From the NCBI GenBank assembly GCA_031278855.1, contig JAITJR010000030.1, positions 1 through 9,683 of the forward strand: 9,683 nucleotides of DNA, given 5' to 3'. This document shows, piece by piece, positions 1 through 7,990 of this stretch. This DNA comes from Mycoplasmataceae bacterium. Lineage in GTDB: Bacteria > Bacillota_I > Bacilli_A > Mycoplasmatales > Mycoplasmoidaceae. A program made the translations under genes and the position numbers. Below the pieces are notes generated by a model, which did no database searches, was not told the DNA's origin, and saw nothing but the letters and a program-made list of their open reading frames with translations. Every line of letters starts with the position of its first letter. The first letter of the stretch is position 1.

Positions 1-31
1 TTTCTTGATTCAATGTGATAGTTTTAGTCAT
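1..31 (-). CDS. Start of an unidentified gene (partial, runs off the left edge)
   Basis: Only the first ten codons are inside the window, reading MTKTITLNQE. The ATG at 31 follows the stop of the glycosyltransferase gene after one base, and a good ribosome binding site (AAGGA, 44 to 40, eight bases before the ATG) lies inside the end of that upstream gene. The spacing matches the rest of the rhamnose operon, so it is probably the fifth gene of the same transcript. Nothing about its function can be read from ten residues. Confidence 0.6.
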   Translation of the reverse strand, partial: MTKTITLNQE

Positions 32-32
32 G

Positions 33-1736
33 TTATTTGTCCTTTAGGTATTTAAAATCATCAATGATTCACTTTTTGTAATTGTAAACACCGCCCCGAG
101 ATTTAGGCAATTTTAAATACGAAAAAGTATTGAGCACGAAAGGCATTATCATGGCGTTGACTAATTGTGAAATTACTCCACAAAAAAGTATAAAAGTTAT
201 TAAATCAAAATGAGATGTTTTATATGTTCATACGAAATAACTAGTCATTAAAAATATTATAAAAAGCATGATACAAAGATTGTATTTTCAAATTAATTTA
301 AAGGTTGTTTTTCAGCTTTTTTCAACAAAATTATTTTTTTCTGTTACATGGTAATTAATCTTAATGTGTAATATTTTGGAAAACGCCACAAACACAAGTA
401 TTAATTTAAGGTAATTACCAACGGTCAAATAAAATAGCAGAAATAAAATTGATGAAAGTAATGATTTAACATCATAAAACATGCCTCAAATTGTCAAAAT
501 ACCAAAGGAAAGTAAAAATAAAAGAGAAGGTAAAAGCACTCAAACATTTGTTATGATCAAATATGGATTTATTTGACCAAAAACTAACATTACTGGGAAA
601 ACAATATTTATAAAAAATATAGAAATTCATCGCCCTCATGTCGATAGAAATCATCAAAAACCCCATGCAGTGGATAAGATTGGTAAAGTATGATTTTTGG
701 GCGAGACTATTGATCGTCAATCAGTTGAACACCATTTAGCAAGCTGCATAATATTAGAAAAAAATGTAAGTGATCTAATTTTCATTGCTACAGATAAAGG
801 AGAGTATAAACTTTTGTATTTTTTTCAGAAAAAAAACGATATGGCTTGATCACAAGTGTAGACATTAACTTTATTGATGGGAATTTCCATTAAGCATTTA
901 GTTTTTACGATAAAAGCAAAACCATTACAAAATGCAGCTGAATAAATGTTATTAAGCGAACCCACAGTATGTCGATGAAAAGTCTCATCTCACTTGTACA
1001 TGATTTTTTCTCACAAACTAAATTTTGCATATGCACAATGATATCCTTGAACGATTGCCAAATTTTCTACTCCTGCATAAAACAATCGAATATTTTTTTC
1101 AATAAAATCTGGTTGCAAGATGGTGCCAGAATCTGTAAATACTATGTAATCATATTTATAACCAATGTGATGTAAAAAATAATGTCAATTACCACCCTTG
1201 GTAGGATATTTTTTCTTGTGTTCATTTGGCCTTCTGTGCAACTGACATTTCCTTATTTTTACATAATCATCAACTGTTTTTATACATTCTTCTTTGGTTG
1301 AATCATCACATAAGTAAAAGTCAAGCTTCATATATTTAACTTTTAAACATTTATCCATACACTCAGGAATAAAATCGTTCGCACACAAATGAATTAGCGC
1401 AACACTTGGCATTTCTTTTGGTAATTTGGCAAATTTTGATAATATTTTTACATTATTAAATCCAAGATCCTTCATTTTGAATTTATGATATATCCAAGTG
1501 ATAGTGTGTGCCAAACAATCTGGAACTAATAATAGCAACATAAATGTAGCGATTGATAAAAAGATGATGGTAGATAAATCTTTGATATTTAACACAAATT
1601 TTATGTACAGTCAAATGGTTAATCCATAAACGATAAAAGTAATTAATCAAGTGATAATAGTAAAATTACGGATTCTCTTCTTATCATTAAAGAAATGTCT
1701 TGCTTGCTCAATTCTCGCTAACGTTATATTTTTCAT
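33..1736 (-). CDS. Membrane GT2 glycosyltransferase, synthase-type, candidate rhamnose-polysaccharide synthase
   Basis: This 567-residue protein is complete only with TGA read as Trp. It has two membrane segments (about residues 24-47 and 53-78), a cytoplasmic GT2 domain (about 108-340) and about five further hydrophobic segments to about residue 540. This 2 + GT + 5 plan is that of cellulose-synthase-like and mycoplasma capsule synthases, which polymerise a sugar and export the chain. Visible motifs are Asp-Asp at 144-145, Asp-Ser-Gly at 202-204 where DxD is usual, Thr-Cys-Asp at 294-296 where TED is usual, and QLAKW at 331-335 matching QxxRW. The changed second Asp and Arg-to-Lys make it divergent. 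The start overlaps the rmlA stop (TAATG) with no clear ribosome binding site, so translation is probably coupled. Its place after the dTDP-rhamnose genes suggests a rhamnose donor, but this is inference; the product could be another glycan. Confidence 0.8.
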
Positions 1737-2611
1737 TACAGAATACTTGCATTATATTTCTTTAACATTTCACCGTAGTGTGTTTTTTCATAAACTTTAC
1801 TAACATGATGTAACTTTTTATTTGATATTCATTTTTTTTGATAAGCCGTTAACTCTGGTGAACCTACTAGTTTATGATGCTTGTTTTGAAAATGCTTGAT
1901 GAATAAAGTGGTTTTAAATAATTCATTAATAGAGCCAATGTCAGATCATAAAGTATCTTTAGGCATAATAATTGTTTTTAACGTTTTATTTTCCAAGTAT
2001 TTATTAATGACACTAGTAATTTCTTTTTCACCTCGATGGGATGGTGTTATTTTTTTGGCAATGCTAACCACATTATTATCGAAAAAATACAGTCCAGGAA
2101 TTATGTAATTACTTTTAGGTTTCGTCGGTTTTTCTTCCACATTTATAACATTAAAATTTTTATCAAAAGTTACTACTCCGAATGGTTTTGGATCAGCAAC
2201 TTTGTTGGCTAAAATGATTCCGCCAGATTTAAAATTTCTAATCTTGTCTGATAAATATTGAGTAAATGTTTCGCTTATGAAAATATTGTCACCTAGAATT
2301 AAAGCCACTGAATCTTTGTCAATAAATTTTGCTCCAATAGTGAATGCTTCAGTTAAACCACCAGGTTTGTTCTGAATAGCATAGTTAAGTTTGATGCCGA
2401 AATCATTACCATTACCCAAGATTTTTTTATAAAACGGAATATTATTTTTTTGGGTAATTAATAGTATTTCGTTAATGCCTAAAGACATTAGTGTTGATAA
2501 GGGATAATAAATAACCGGTTTATCATAAAGATTGAGTAAATGTTTATTTATTGCTTTTGTAATTGGATACAATCTAGTTCCCAACCCCCCCCCTAATATG
2601 ATCCCCTTCAT
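1736..2611 (-). CDS. rmlA: Glucose-1-phosphate thymidylyltransferase RmlA
   Basis: This enzyme makes dTDP-glucose from glucose-1-phosphate and dTTP, the first step of dTDP-L-rhamnose synthesis in the cytoplasm. At 291 residues it has the usual RmlA length. Family signatures are the nucleotide-binding loop LGGGLGTRLYP (6-16), Lys23, YDKPVIYYPLS (29-39), LGDNIF, VEEKP, the GEKEIT segment and a C-terminal GSPE...KTHYG end. One in-frame TGA stands where the family has Trp or a hydrophobic residue before the conserved Asp-Ile-Gly. ATG 2611 is chosen because the protein then begins exactly like RmlA and a strong AGGGAGG site precedes it; an upstream in-frame start lies within rmlCD. Oddity: codons 7-9 are GGG GGG GGG, giving Gly-Gly-Gly where the family usually has Ala-Gly-Gly. 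A gain or loss of one G stops translation after 12 or 20 residues. It is in the full-length phase here. Confidence 0.95.
2585..2593 (-). repeat. G9 homopolymer inside the rmlA coding region
   Basis: Nine consecutive G on the coding strand form codons 7-9 of rmlA. Plus one G would give a TAG stop after residue 12; minus one G would give a TAA stop after residue 20. This is the classic form of a translational contingency tract. The tract is seen directly; length variation is inferred. Confidence 0.9.
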
Positions 2612-2613
2612 GA

Positions 2614-4083
2614 TTAGTGTGCCTCCCTTAAATAATCTTTTAATTGCTCTTCTCATGTAGGAATTTTAAAATCAGTATGTTCTAATTTAGCCAAGATAAA
2701 TGCAGAGTGTGTTGGACGTTTGCTAATTTTCTGACCTAGTTTAAGTAAATTGTTAGCATAATCATTAGTGGAAATAGGTAAACATTTTTTTAAGTCAAAA
2801 CCTTTTAATTTAAAAATTTCTTGGGCAATCTCAAATCAACTTACAATTTTGCCAGAATTAGAGCAGTTATAGATTCCATATGGTGATTTTTGGTTCAACA
2901 AATGGAATATGGCATCGGCTAATGTTGAAGTAAATGTTAATCTACCAAATTGATCATTAATTACATGAATCGGTTTGTCACTAACACCTAATTTCACCAT
3001 AGTATTAACGAAATTATTGCCATCACCAATTAATCAACTTGTACGGAGAATGTAATGCTTATCGCAGGTTAACACTAATAAATCCCCAGCGGCTTTAGAC
3101 TGTCCATATACTCCAAGCGGCGAAAAAGGTTCAGATTCCAAATGTTCTTGATGGAGCCCGTTAAATACATAATCGGTTGATACATGAACTAAAGTGATGT
3201 TGTGTTTATTACATTGTTTGACTAAAAGTTCTACTCCGAATGAATTAGTTTTTCACGCATCCACAGTACCTTGATCTGTTTCAACCAGATCAACTGATGT
3301 GAATGCCGCACAATTAATGACAGTTGCTAGGTTTTTTCAATCTATTTTCACATAATCATCTATTGCTGTAATATCAAACGTGATATCGGTATTACTAATG
3401 TCACAAAATAGATAATTCTCTAAATTCAAACCATGATTTTGAACGTATTTTGTGATAGCTTTACCCAATTGACCATTCGAACCGATAACTAATGTTTTTT
3501 TAGCTTTAATTGGCAGCACATCTTTTAGAAAGGGATGAGCTTTATCTTGGTCACTAATGGGAGCGTTTGGATTTCATTCGCCATTTATTTTGATGGGTAT
3601 AGGTCATACAATTCCTAACGCTGGGTCAGCTGGATTAATTAAACTATATTTGGTATTAGGAGACCAATGATCATCGACTAAATAGGTATAAATTGTTTCA
3701 TCTTCCAATGCTTGTTGGCCGTTTGCTAATCCTCTAGGAATAAAAGCAGCTTTGGAAGGATCTAATATTTCGGTATGCACTTTACCATAAGTTTGAGAGC
3801 CTTCTCGTAAATCCACTCATACTCCTAACACTTTACCTTTAGCAATAGACACAAATTTATTGTATGGTTCAGCGTGAAGGCCACGTACAGTGCCTTTTTT
3901 TTCGTTAAAACTAATGTTATTTTGAACAATTTTAAAATTGTTCAAATCTTGGAGTGCAAGTATTTTGGCAGCTTGATAATTTTCTTTAAACCAACCACGA
4001 TTGTCGTTAATCACTTTCAAGTCGTAAATATAAAGACCTGAAATAGGAGTATGTTTGATTGCCAATTCTTTATTAAATTCCAT
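2614..4083 (-). CDS. rmlCD: Bifunctional dTDP-4-dehydrorhamnose 3,5-epimerase / dTDP-4-dehydrorhamnose reductase (RmlC-RmlD fusion)
   Basis: One uninterrupted 489-residue frame under code 4 carries both final steps of dTDP-L-rhamnose synthesis. Residues 1 to about 188 are the RmlC cupin: RGLH (67-70, catalytic His70), Lys76, IPRGLANGQ (115-123), Tyr132/Tyr134 and DPALGI (153-158, expected catalytic Asp153). Residues about 193-489 are the NADPH-dependent RmlD reductase of the SDR family: GSNGQLG (201-207), CAAFTSVD, STDYVFNG (302-309) and the YxxxK pair Tyr326/Lys330. The linker contains only Trp-TGA codons, no TAA or TAG. Fused RmlCD enzymes are known in Actinobacteria such as Corynebacterium; here Asn121 stands where stand-alone RmlC usually has His, which I recall as typical of the fused form. 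A GAGGT site lies nine bases before ATG 4083, and the gene starts 3 nt after rmlB. Confidence 0.93.
2621..2628 (-). promoter_or_regulatory. Strong ribosome binding site of rmlA
   Basis: AGGGAGGC on the minus strand lies nine bases before the rmlA ATG and inside the last codons of rmlCD. It is one of the strongest Shine-Dalgarno sequences in the operon and decides ATG 2611 over the in-frame codon farther upstream. Confidence 0.8.
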
Positions 4084-4086
4084 AAA

Positions 4087-5136
<1,050 letters not shown>

Positions 5137-5142
5137 GACGAA

Positions 5143-5171
5143 ATTATAATGAAATATTATGGTGGTAGGGG
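5143..5171 (-). promoter_or_regulatory. Promoter of the rmlB-rmlCD-rmlA-glycosyltransferase operon
   Basis: On the minus strand TATAAT occupies 5148 to 5143, placing the predicted transcription start at about 5136, the A of the rmlB ATG. At a 17-base spacer the -35 hexamer (5171 to 5166) reads CCCCTA and is made mostly of the poly-C run, so there is no consensus TTGACA. A second weaker -10 (CATAAT, 5161 to 5156) lies just upstream. Confidence 0.6.
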
Positions 5172-5176
5172 GGGGG
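5168..5176 (-). repeat. C9/G9 homopolymer at the rmlB promoter
   Basis: Nine C on the minus strand lie 32-40 bases before the rmlB ATG, spanning the -35 position and the bases just upstream of it. A length change would alter the spacing between upstream DNA and the -10. If translation instead started at an upstream ATG (5214 or 5208), the same run would lie in frame and encode Pro-Pro-Pro. Confidence 0.88.
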
Positions 5177-5338
5177 AATGTGTAACGATTCACCGAGGAA
5201 AAAATCATTCTCATGGTTATACATACACACAAATGCCGAAAAATCAGCCTTTTTTTGTAATAAATAGTTGTCAAACGATTAAATGTTGAGATTAAAAATA
5301 TTTCATTTTTTTCAAAAAAATATCGTTTTTGGAAAAAC

Positions 5339-5382
5339 TAACTATTAGTAGGATATATAGTTAAAAAATTCATTAATTAATG
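5339..5382. promoter_or_regulatory. Possible operator: inverted repeat plus adjacent palindrome
   Basis: TAACTAT (5339-5345) is repeated inverted as ATAGTTA (5357-5363) with an 11-base spacer, and the perfect 12-base palindrome CATTAATTAATG follows at 5371-5382. Both lie between divergent genes where a repressor could bind. AT-rich DNA yields such symmetry often, so this is a weak call. Confidence 0.3.
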
Positions 5383-5453
5383 TGTCTTTTCTTTTAAATC
5401 AGTCATATTTTATTTTTTATGTCTATTAATCTATAAGAGAGACTAACCAAACA

Positions 5454-5926
5454 ATGAGCCATAACATTTATCGAATTTTAGTGATCCCACTGAGCGAATT
5501 TGCGGATGAATTAGAAACAATTCGGACAATCTGCCAGAAATACAACGTCAAAGAACAGACTAATGAATCAACCAGCGAACTCTTGATTCACTTTGATAGC
5601 ATTAAATCCTGAAAAACTGTTGTGATGAAATTCAACTTGCAGTTGACACGATTGTTTTTAAAACTCACTCTAAATACACTATTATTAAAAAGACAATGAA
5701 ACAAACGGTCGATCCAACTCAAGCACCAGAATGATTTTTGGCTTTTCAAAAGCAAGTATTGACTTTTCAAGAATTTACTGTTCAACAATTTAAGAAACAA
5801 GAAGAATTTAATAAAAATATGGATAAGCATCAACCAACTTGGTTCACACAATGAGTGCAAACTGATTTTAAACCACTCCAAGCTAGAATTGATAACCTGA
5901 TAAAGGTTAATAATCTAAAAGAGTAA
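5454..5926 (+). pseudogene. Unrecognised hypothetical protein, split by a single frameshift
   Basis: ATG 5454 opens MSHNIYRILVIP and reads sensibly to about codon 54 (TGA = Trp53). From there the initial frame gives low-complexity sequence, whereas the frame offset by one base reads coherently to TAA 5924-5926 and includes APEWF, TFQEF, PTWFTQWV and ARIDNLIK. Joining the two at the A5 run (5612-5616) with one extra A gives about 157 residues. The second frame has a stop just before the junction, so the two halves abut precisely. The C-terminal half is rich in Gln, Lys, Phe and Glu, probably helical or coiled-coil; there is no signal peptide or membrane segment. I do not recognise the family. 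It may be a decayed gene, an indel variant, a -1 ribosomal slip at AAAAA, or a sequencing error. Confidence 0.7.
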
Positions 5927-5961
5927 TCTTTTGCGGTGAATAGTTACAGAAAAATACATAA

Positions 5962-5995
5962 GTTCGGTTATGACCGAACAACTGCATGATATGCA
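5962..5995. terminator. Hairpins in the convergent intergenic region
   Basis: A perfect stem GTTCGGT/ACCGAAC (5962-5968 with 5973-5979, loop TATG) is followed by TGCAT/ATGCA (5983-5987 with 5991-5995, loop GAT). They lie between the ends of a plus-strand and a minus-strand gene, so they may end both transcripts, but no good T-run follows on either strand. A third, purely A/T stem TTTAAAA/TTTTAAA at 6038-6056 lies closer to the minus-strand gene end. Confidence 0.45.
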
Positions 5996-6061
5996 ATCGG
6001 TTGTACACCATACACCCATAAAAATTACAAAGATAGTTTTAAAAGCCGTTTTTAAATGGTT

Positions 6062-7675
6062 TTAAACATTAGATGGTCAATCAGCATCAACAGTCCAGTT
6101 ACTTATGTTAATGCCAATTCTTGCTTTGAACTCTGAAGCTTTTGCACCGTAGATTGTATTGGTAGTTAAATTGGCCACACCCGTCATATTGTTAGCACCC
6201 ATACTTATTCCACTGCCAGAAAAATCTATTGAACCAACATAAACAGTGGATAGAGCATAACAATGGTAAAGGAAATTACTACCAATGGAAGTTAAATTAC
6301 TTAATCCTGATAAATTAACAGAAGCTAGAGCACCACATTGGAAGCAAAAATTAATGCCAATTGAAGTTACACTAGTCATTGGTGATAAATCCGCTGAAGT
6401 TAGAAGCGAACAACCTTGAAGAAAATTATCACTAATTGCAGTTAATTTACTTAGTCCTGATAAATCAACGGAGGGTAATGAGTTACACCAGCTAAGAAAA
6501 TTATTCCCAATTGCAGTCACCTTCGCTAACACTGATAAATCTAGTACAGTTAGAGCGTAATTGTCATAAAGAAAATAACTCCCAATTGATTTTACGTTAC
6601 CTAACGGTGTTAAATCGATTGAAGTCAAAGCATAACATCGGTAGAGAAAATTGTTACCAATGGTATTATTGTCATTTTCTTTTAATGTTGGTAAATCAAT
6701 CGAATCTAAAGCATAACATTCGTAAAGAAAATTATTACCAATTGTCGTTACATTAGTGAATTCTGATAAATCCACTGAGGTTAAGGCATTGCCACAATTT
6801 TTGAGAAAATCATCTCCAATGGCAGTTACGTTATCGTTACTTTTAAAGAATACTGCTTTTAAAGTTTGAGCGGTTTCTTCGTTAGGTGTCAAATTTAATG
6901 TACCATCATTCAAAGTGTAGGCATGGTATGTAACTGTATCGTTAATGTCTACATATGCATAGTTATTACTGTCTGTAAAATTTACTCCATAATAAGTGAT
7001 AACAATGGTGTTATTTCTACCGCTTTCATCACTAGCGGTGGCTTTGAGTTTAAAAGAACCACTTAGAGATGGAACTTCATCGGAATTGTAAGTTAAAGTG
7101 TTAGTTTCTTTATTAAAAGTAAAAATATCTGGCAGGTAGCCATCGACATCAATTGTGCCTCCTTCACACTTATATTGATAAGTTTTACGATAAGGCACAG
7201 CTAATTCTCGCATCCCTTGAATGACCAATATCGTATCGACAGCATCATCAATTCGAAAAGCCCTAGAAATACTACCAAATAAGTTGCCTGCAGTTGCATT
7301 AATGGTGTAAGTACCGAACATTTTAGTATTTGGTGTGCCAGAAATTACTCCTGTAGTTGGGTCACAACTCAAACCAGGTGGTAGATCAATTGCACGATAG
7401 GAAATGTCTGTAATTTTCGTCCCTGCACTAGTTTTGCAAGATAACCTATCGGTGTCAGTAATTTTTTTGCCAATATTACCAGAGATATTTTGTCCGCCAC
7501 TAATGATTAGCGAATTGGTATTATTAACATTTCTTGAATTTCCGATGGCATAACCAATGCCAATGCCACCACCAAGACCAAAAATTGCTGCAATAGCGAT
7601 TAATGCGATTTTGACTTTATTACGGTGTTTGGCGTTTTCTTTTTGAAATTTTAGTGGTTCAGTTTTACTTTCCAT
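6062..7675 (-). CDS. Membrane-anchored surface protein with Ig-like modules and BspA-type leucine-rich repeats
   Basis: A 537-residue protein; a TGA at 6079-6077 is read as Trp, so it ends WPSNV rather than at VDAD. A basic N-terminus precedes a single hydrophobic, glycine-rich segment (about 22-45), with no lipobox Cys, so it is a signal-anchor or signal peptide rather than a typical mycoplasma lipoprotein. Residues about 70-143 contain the putative-Ig (He_PIG) signature LPPGLSCDPTTGVISGTP; about 147-230 look like a second, weaker Ig-like module. Residues about 283-483 hold eight LRR_5/BspA-type repeats. Such proteins act in adhesion or host interaction, so an extracellular role is likely. 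ATG 7675 follows AAGGAG at six bases. It is a single-gene unit, divergent from mraZ, with a structured leader that contains a G8 run. I cannot name its partner. Confidence 0.88.
6227..6829 (-). repeat. Eight leucine-rich repeats of about 24 residues (about 72 bp each)
   Basis: Each unit follows the pattern xVTxIGxNFLxxCxALxSVDLSxLx. Units begin near residues 283, 308, 336, 360, 385, 410, 435 and 460. A Cys after the NFL segment recurs in six of the eight, and a YAL or SL turn follows it. The DNA copies have diverged, so the periodicity is clear in protein but imperfect in DNA. Confidence 0.85.
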
Positions 7676-7706
7676 GATTTACTCCTTAAGAATACTAACG
7701 ATGTTA

Positions 7707-7745
7707 AAAACAAGATTTACCCCGTTTACGGATAAATCTTGTTTT
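7707..7745 (-). terminator. Intrinsic-terminator-like hairpin in the surface-protein leader
   Basis: A perfect 13-bp stem pairs 7707-7719 with 7733-7745, with an inner CCG/CGG stem and TTTA loop (7722-7731). On the minus strand it runs into TTTTT (7710 to 7706), as in rho-independent terminators. No minus-strand gene lies upstream, so the only transcript it could stop is that of the surface protein itself, which suggests attenuation. On the plus strand it has a TTGTTTT side, but there is no plus gene to terminate nearby. Confidence 0.6.
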
Positions 7746-7769
7746 GCGAAGTAGGAGAAAGACCAAATT

Positions 7770-7786
7770 TAGTGCTCAATGCACTA
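7770..7786 (-). other. Upstream leader hairpin
   Basis: TAGTGC (7770-7775) and GCACTA (7781-7786) form a perfect 6-bp stem with a 5-base loop in the leader of the surface-protein gene, between the G8 run and the terminator-like hairpin. Confidence 0.5.
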
Positions 7787-7796
7787 GCGGACTTAT

Positions 7797-7804
7797 CCCC
7801 CCCC
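7797..7804 (-). repeat. G8 homopolymer in the 5' leader of the surface-protein gene
   Basis: Eight G on the transcribed-sense minus strand, about 120 bases before the ATG and about 20 bases after the predicted transcription start. Too far from the start codon to change a reading frame, so any effect would be on promoter function, RNA structure or RNA stability. Confidence 0.85.
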
Positions 7805-7826
7805 GTTTATCTATTTGCATATAAGA

Positions 7827-7832
7827 ATTATA
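7827..7832 (-). promoter_or_regulatory. Predicted -10 of the surface-protein gene
   Basis: A perfect TATAAT on the minus strand (7832 to 7827). The best -35 candidate, TTGCTA, lies 19 bases upstream, which is long. Weak -35 elements are common in mollicutes. This would start transcription near 7820. Confidence 0.55.
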
Positions 7833-7951
7833 AAGCATGTAATTGAAGAATTAGCAATTGACTCAAAACATAAAGAACAAGAACAAGTAATGCTTGCATA
7901 GCCCATAGCCCATATAAATAATTAAGATAGATATTTTTAATGAAACACTTG

Positions 7952-7957
7952 TATAAT
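7952..7957 (+). promoter_or_regulatory. Predicted -10 of the mraZ operon
   Basis: A perfect TATAAT just before the MraZ boxes; no TTGACA-like -35 is visible at the usual spacing. Predicted transcription start near 7963-7964, inside the operator, so bound MraZ would sit directly on the start site. Confidence 0.65.
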
Positions 7958-7960
7958 CTT

Positions 7961-7990
7961 AGTGTAAGAAAGTGGGAGAAAGTGGTAGAT
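7961..7990 (+). promoter_or_regulatory. MraZ operator: three 10-bp direct repeats
   Basis: Three head-to-tail 10-base units read AGTGTAAGAA, AGTGGGAGAA and AGTGGTAGAT. This matches the known MraZ box pattern (AAAGTGnnnn repeated with 10-bp period). The third unit runs into the mraZ start codon, and the second also supplies the GGGAG ribosome binding site (7974-7978), so MraZ probably regulates its own operon here. Confidence 0.85.

Larger units (their letters stand above)
5137..5453. other. Divergent intergenic region between rmlB and the 5454 gene
   Basis: About 317 bases without a convincing gene. From left to right it holds the rmlB promoter and C9 run, a TTGACA-like hexamer on the minus strand (5274 to 5269) with no well-spaced -10, an AT-rich stretch with several A/T runs, an inverted repeat at 5339-5363, the palindrome at 5371-5382 and a T-rich segment before the plus-strand start. 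No clear plus-strand promoter is seen; TATAAG near 5432 is the best weak -10 candidate. Confidence 0.6.
7676..7988. other. Divergent control region between the surface protein gene and mraZ
   Basis: About 313 bases with no convincing gene. On the minus side it carries the surface-protein promoter (7832 to 7827), a G8 run, two hairpins and the ribosome binding site, giving a leader of about 145 nt. On the plus side it carries the mraZ promoter and operator. A short tandem repeat ATAGCCC occurs twice at 7898-7911. The 9-base sequence CCCCGTTTA occurs at both 7720-7728 and 7801-7809. Confidence 0.7.

Noticed and set aside
472..720. Minus-strand open frame of 82 codons starting at TTG
   Set aside because: Out of frame with the glycosyltransferase, which continues through here with TGA as Trp and conserved membrane segments.
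829..836. A8 run inside the glycosyltransferase gene as a fourth contingency tract
   Set aside because: A/T runs of this length are expected by chance in AT-rich DNA, so it carries little weight compared with the G/C runs.
969..1175. Plus-strand open frame of 68 codons
   Set aside because: It lies wholly opposite the glycosyltransferase gene, which has recognisable motifs on the minus strand; no ribosome binding site or family resemblance.
1896..2108. Plus-strand open frame of 70 codons
   Set aside because: Antisense shadow of rmlA, whose conserved C-terminal motifs are on the minus strand.
2612..2656. Upstream in-frame start for rmlA
   Set aside because: It lies within the rmlCD coding region, while ATG 2611 has a strong ribosome binding site and gives the standard RmlA N-terminus.
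3337..4083. Separate small genes ended by TGA codons in the rmlCD region
   Set aside because: With TGA as Trp the pieces are one frame with conserved motifs crossing each TGA; the apparent fragmentation comes from using the wrong genetic code.
5588..5881. Minus-strand open frame of 97 codons
   Set aside because: Opposite the frameshifted plus-strand gene; its composition is low-complexity and Leu/Phe/Ser-rich, as expected of a shadow of a Lys/Gln-rich gene.
6511..6756. Plus-strand open frame of 81 codons with repeated NIRxENYYQ-like segments
   Set aside because: The repeats are the antisense image of the leucine-rich repeats; no independent start signals.
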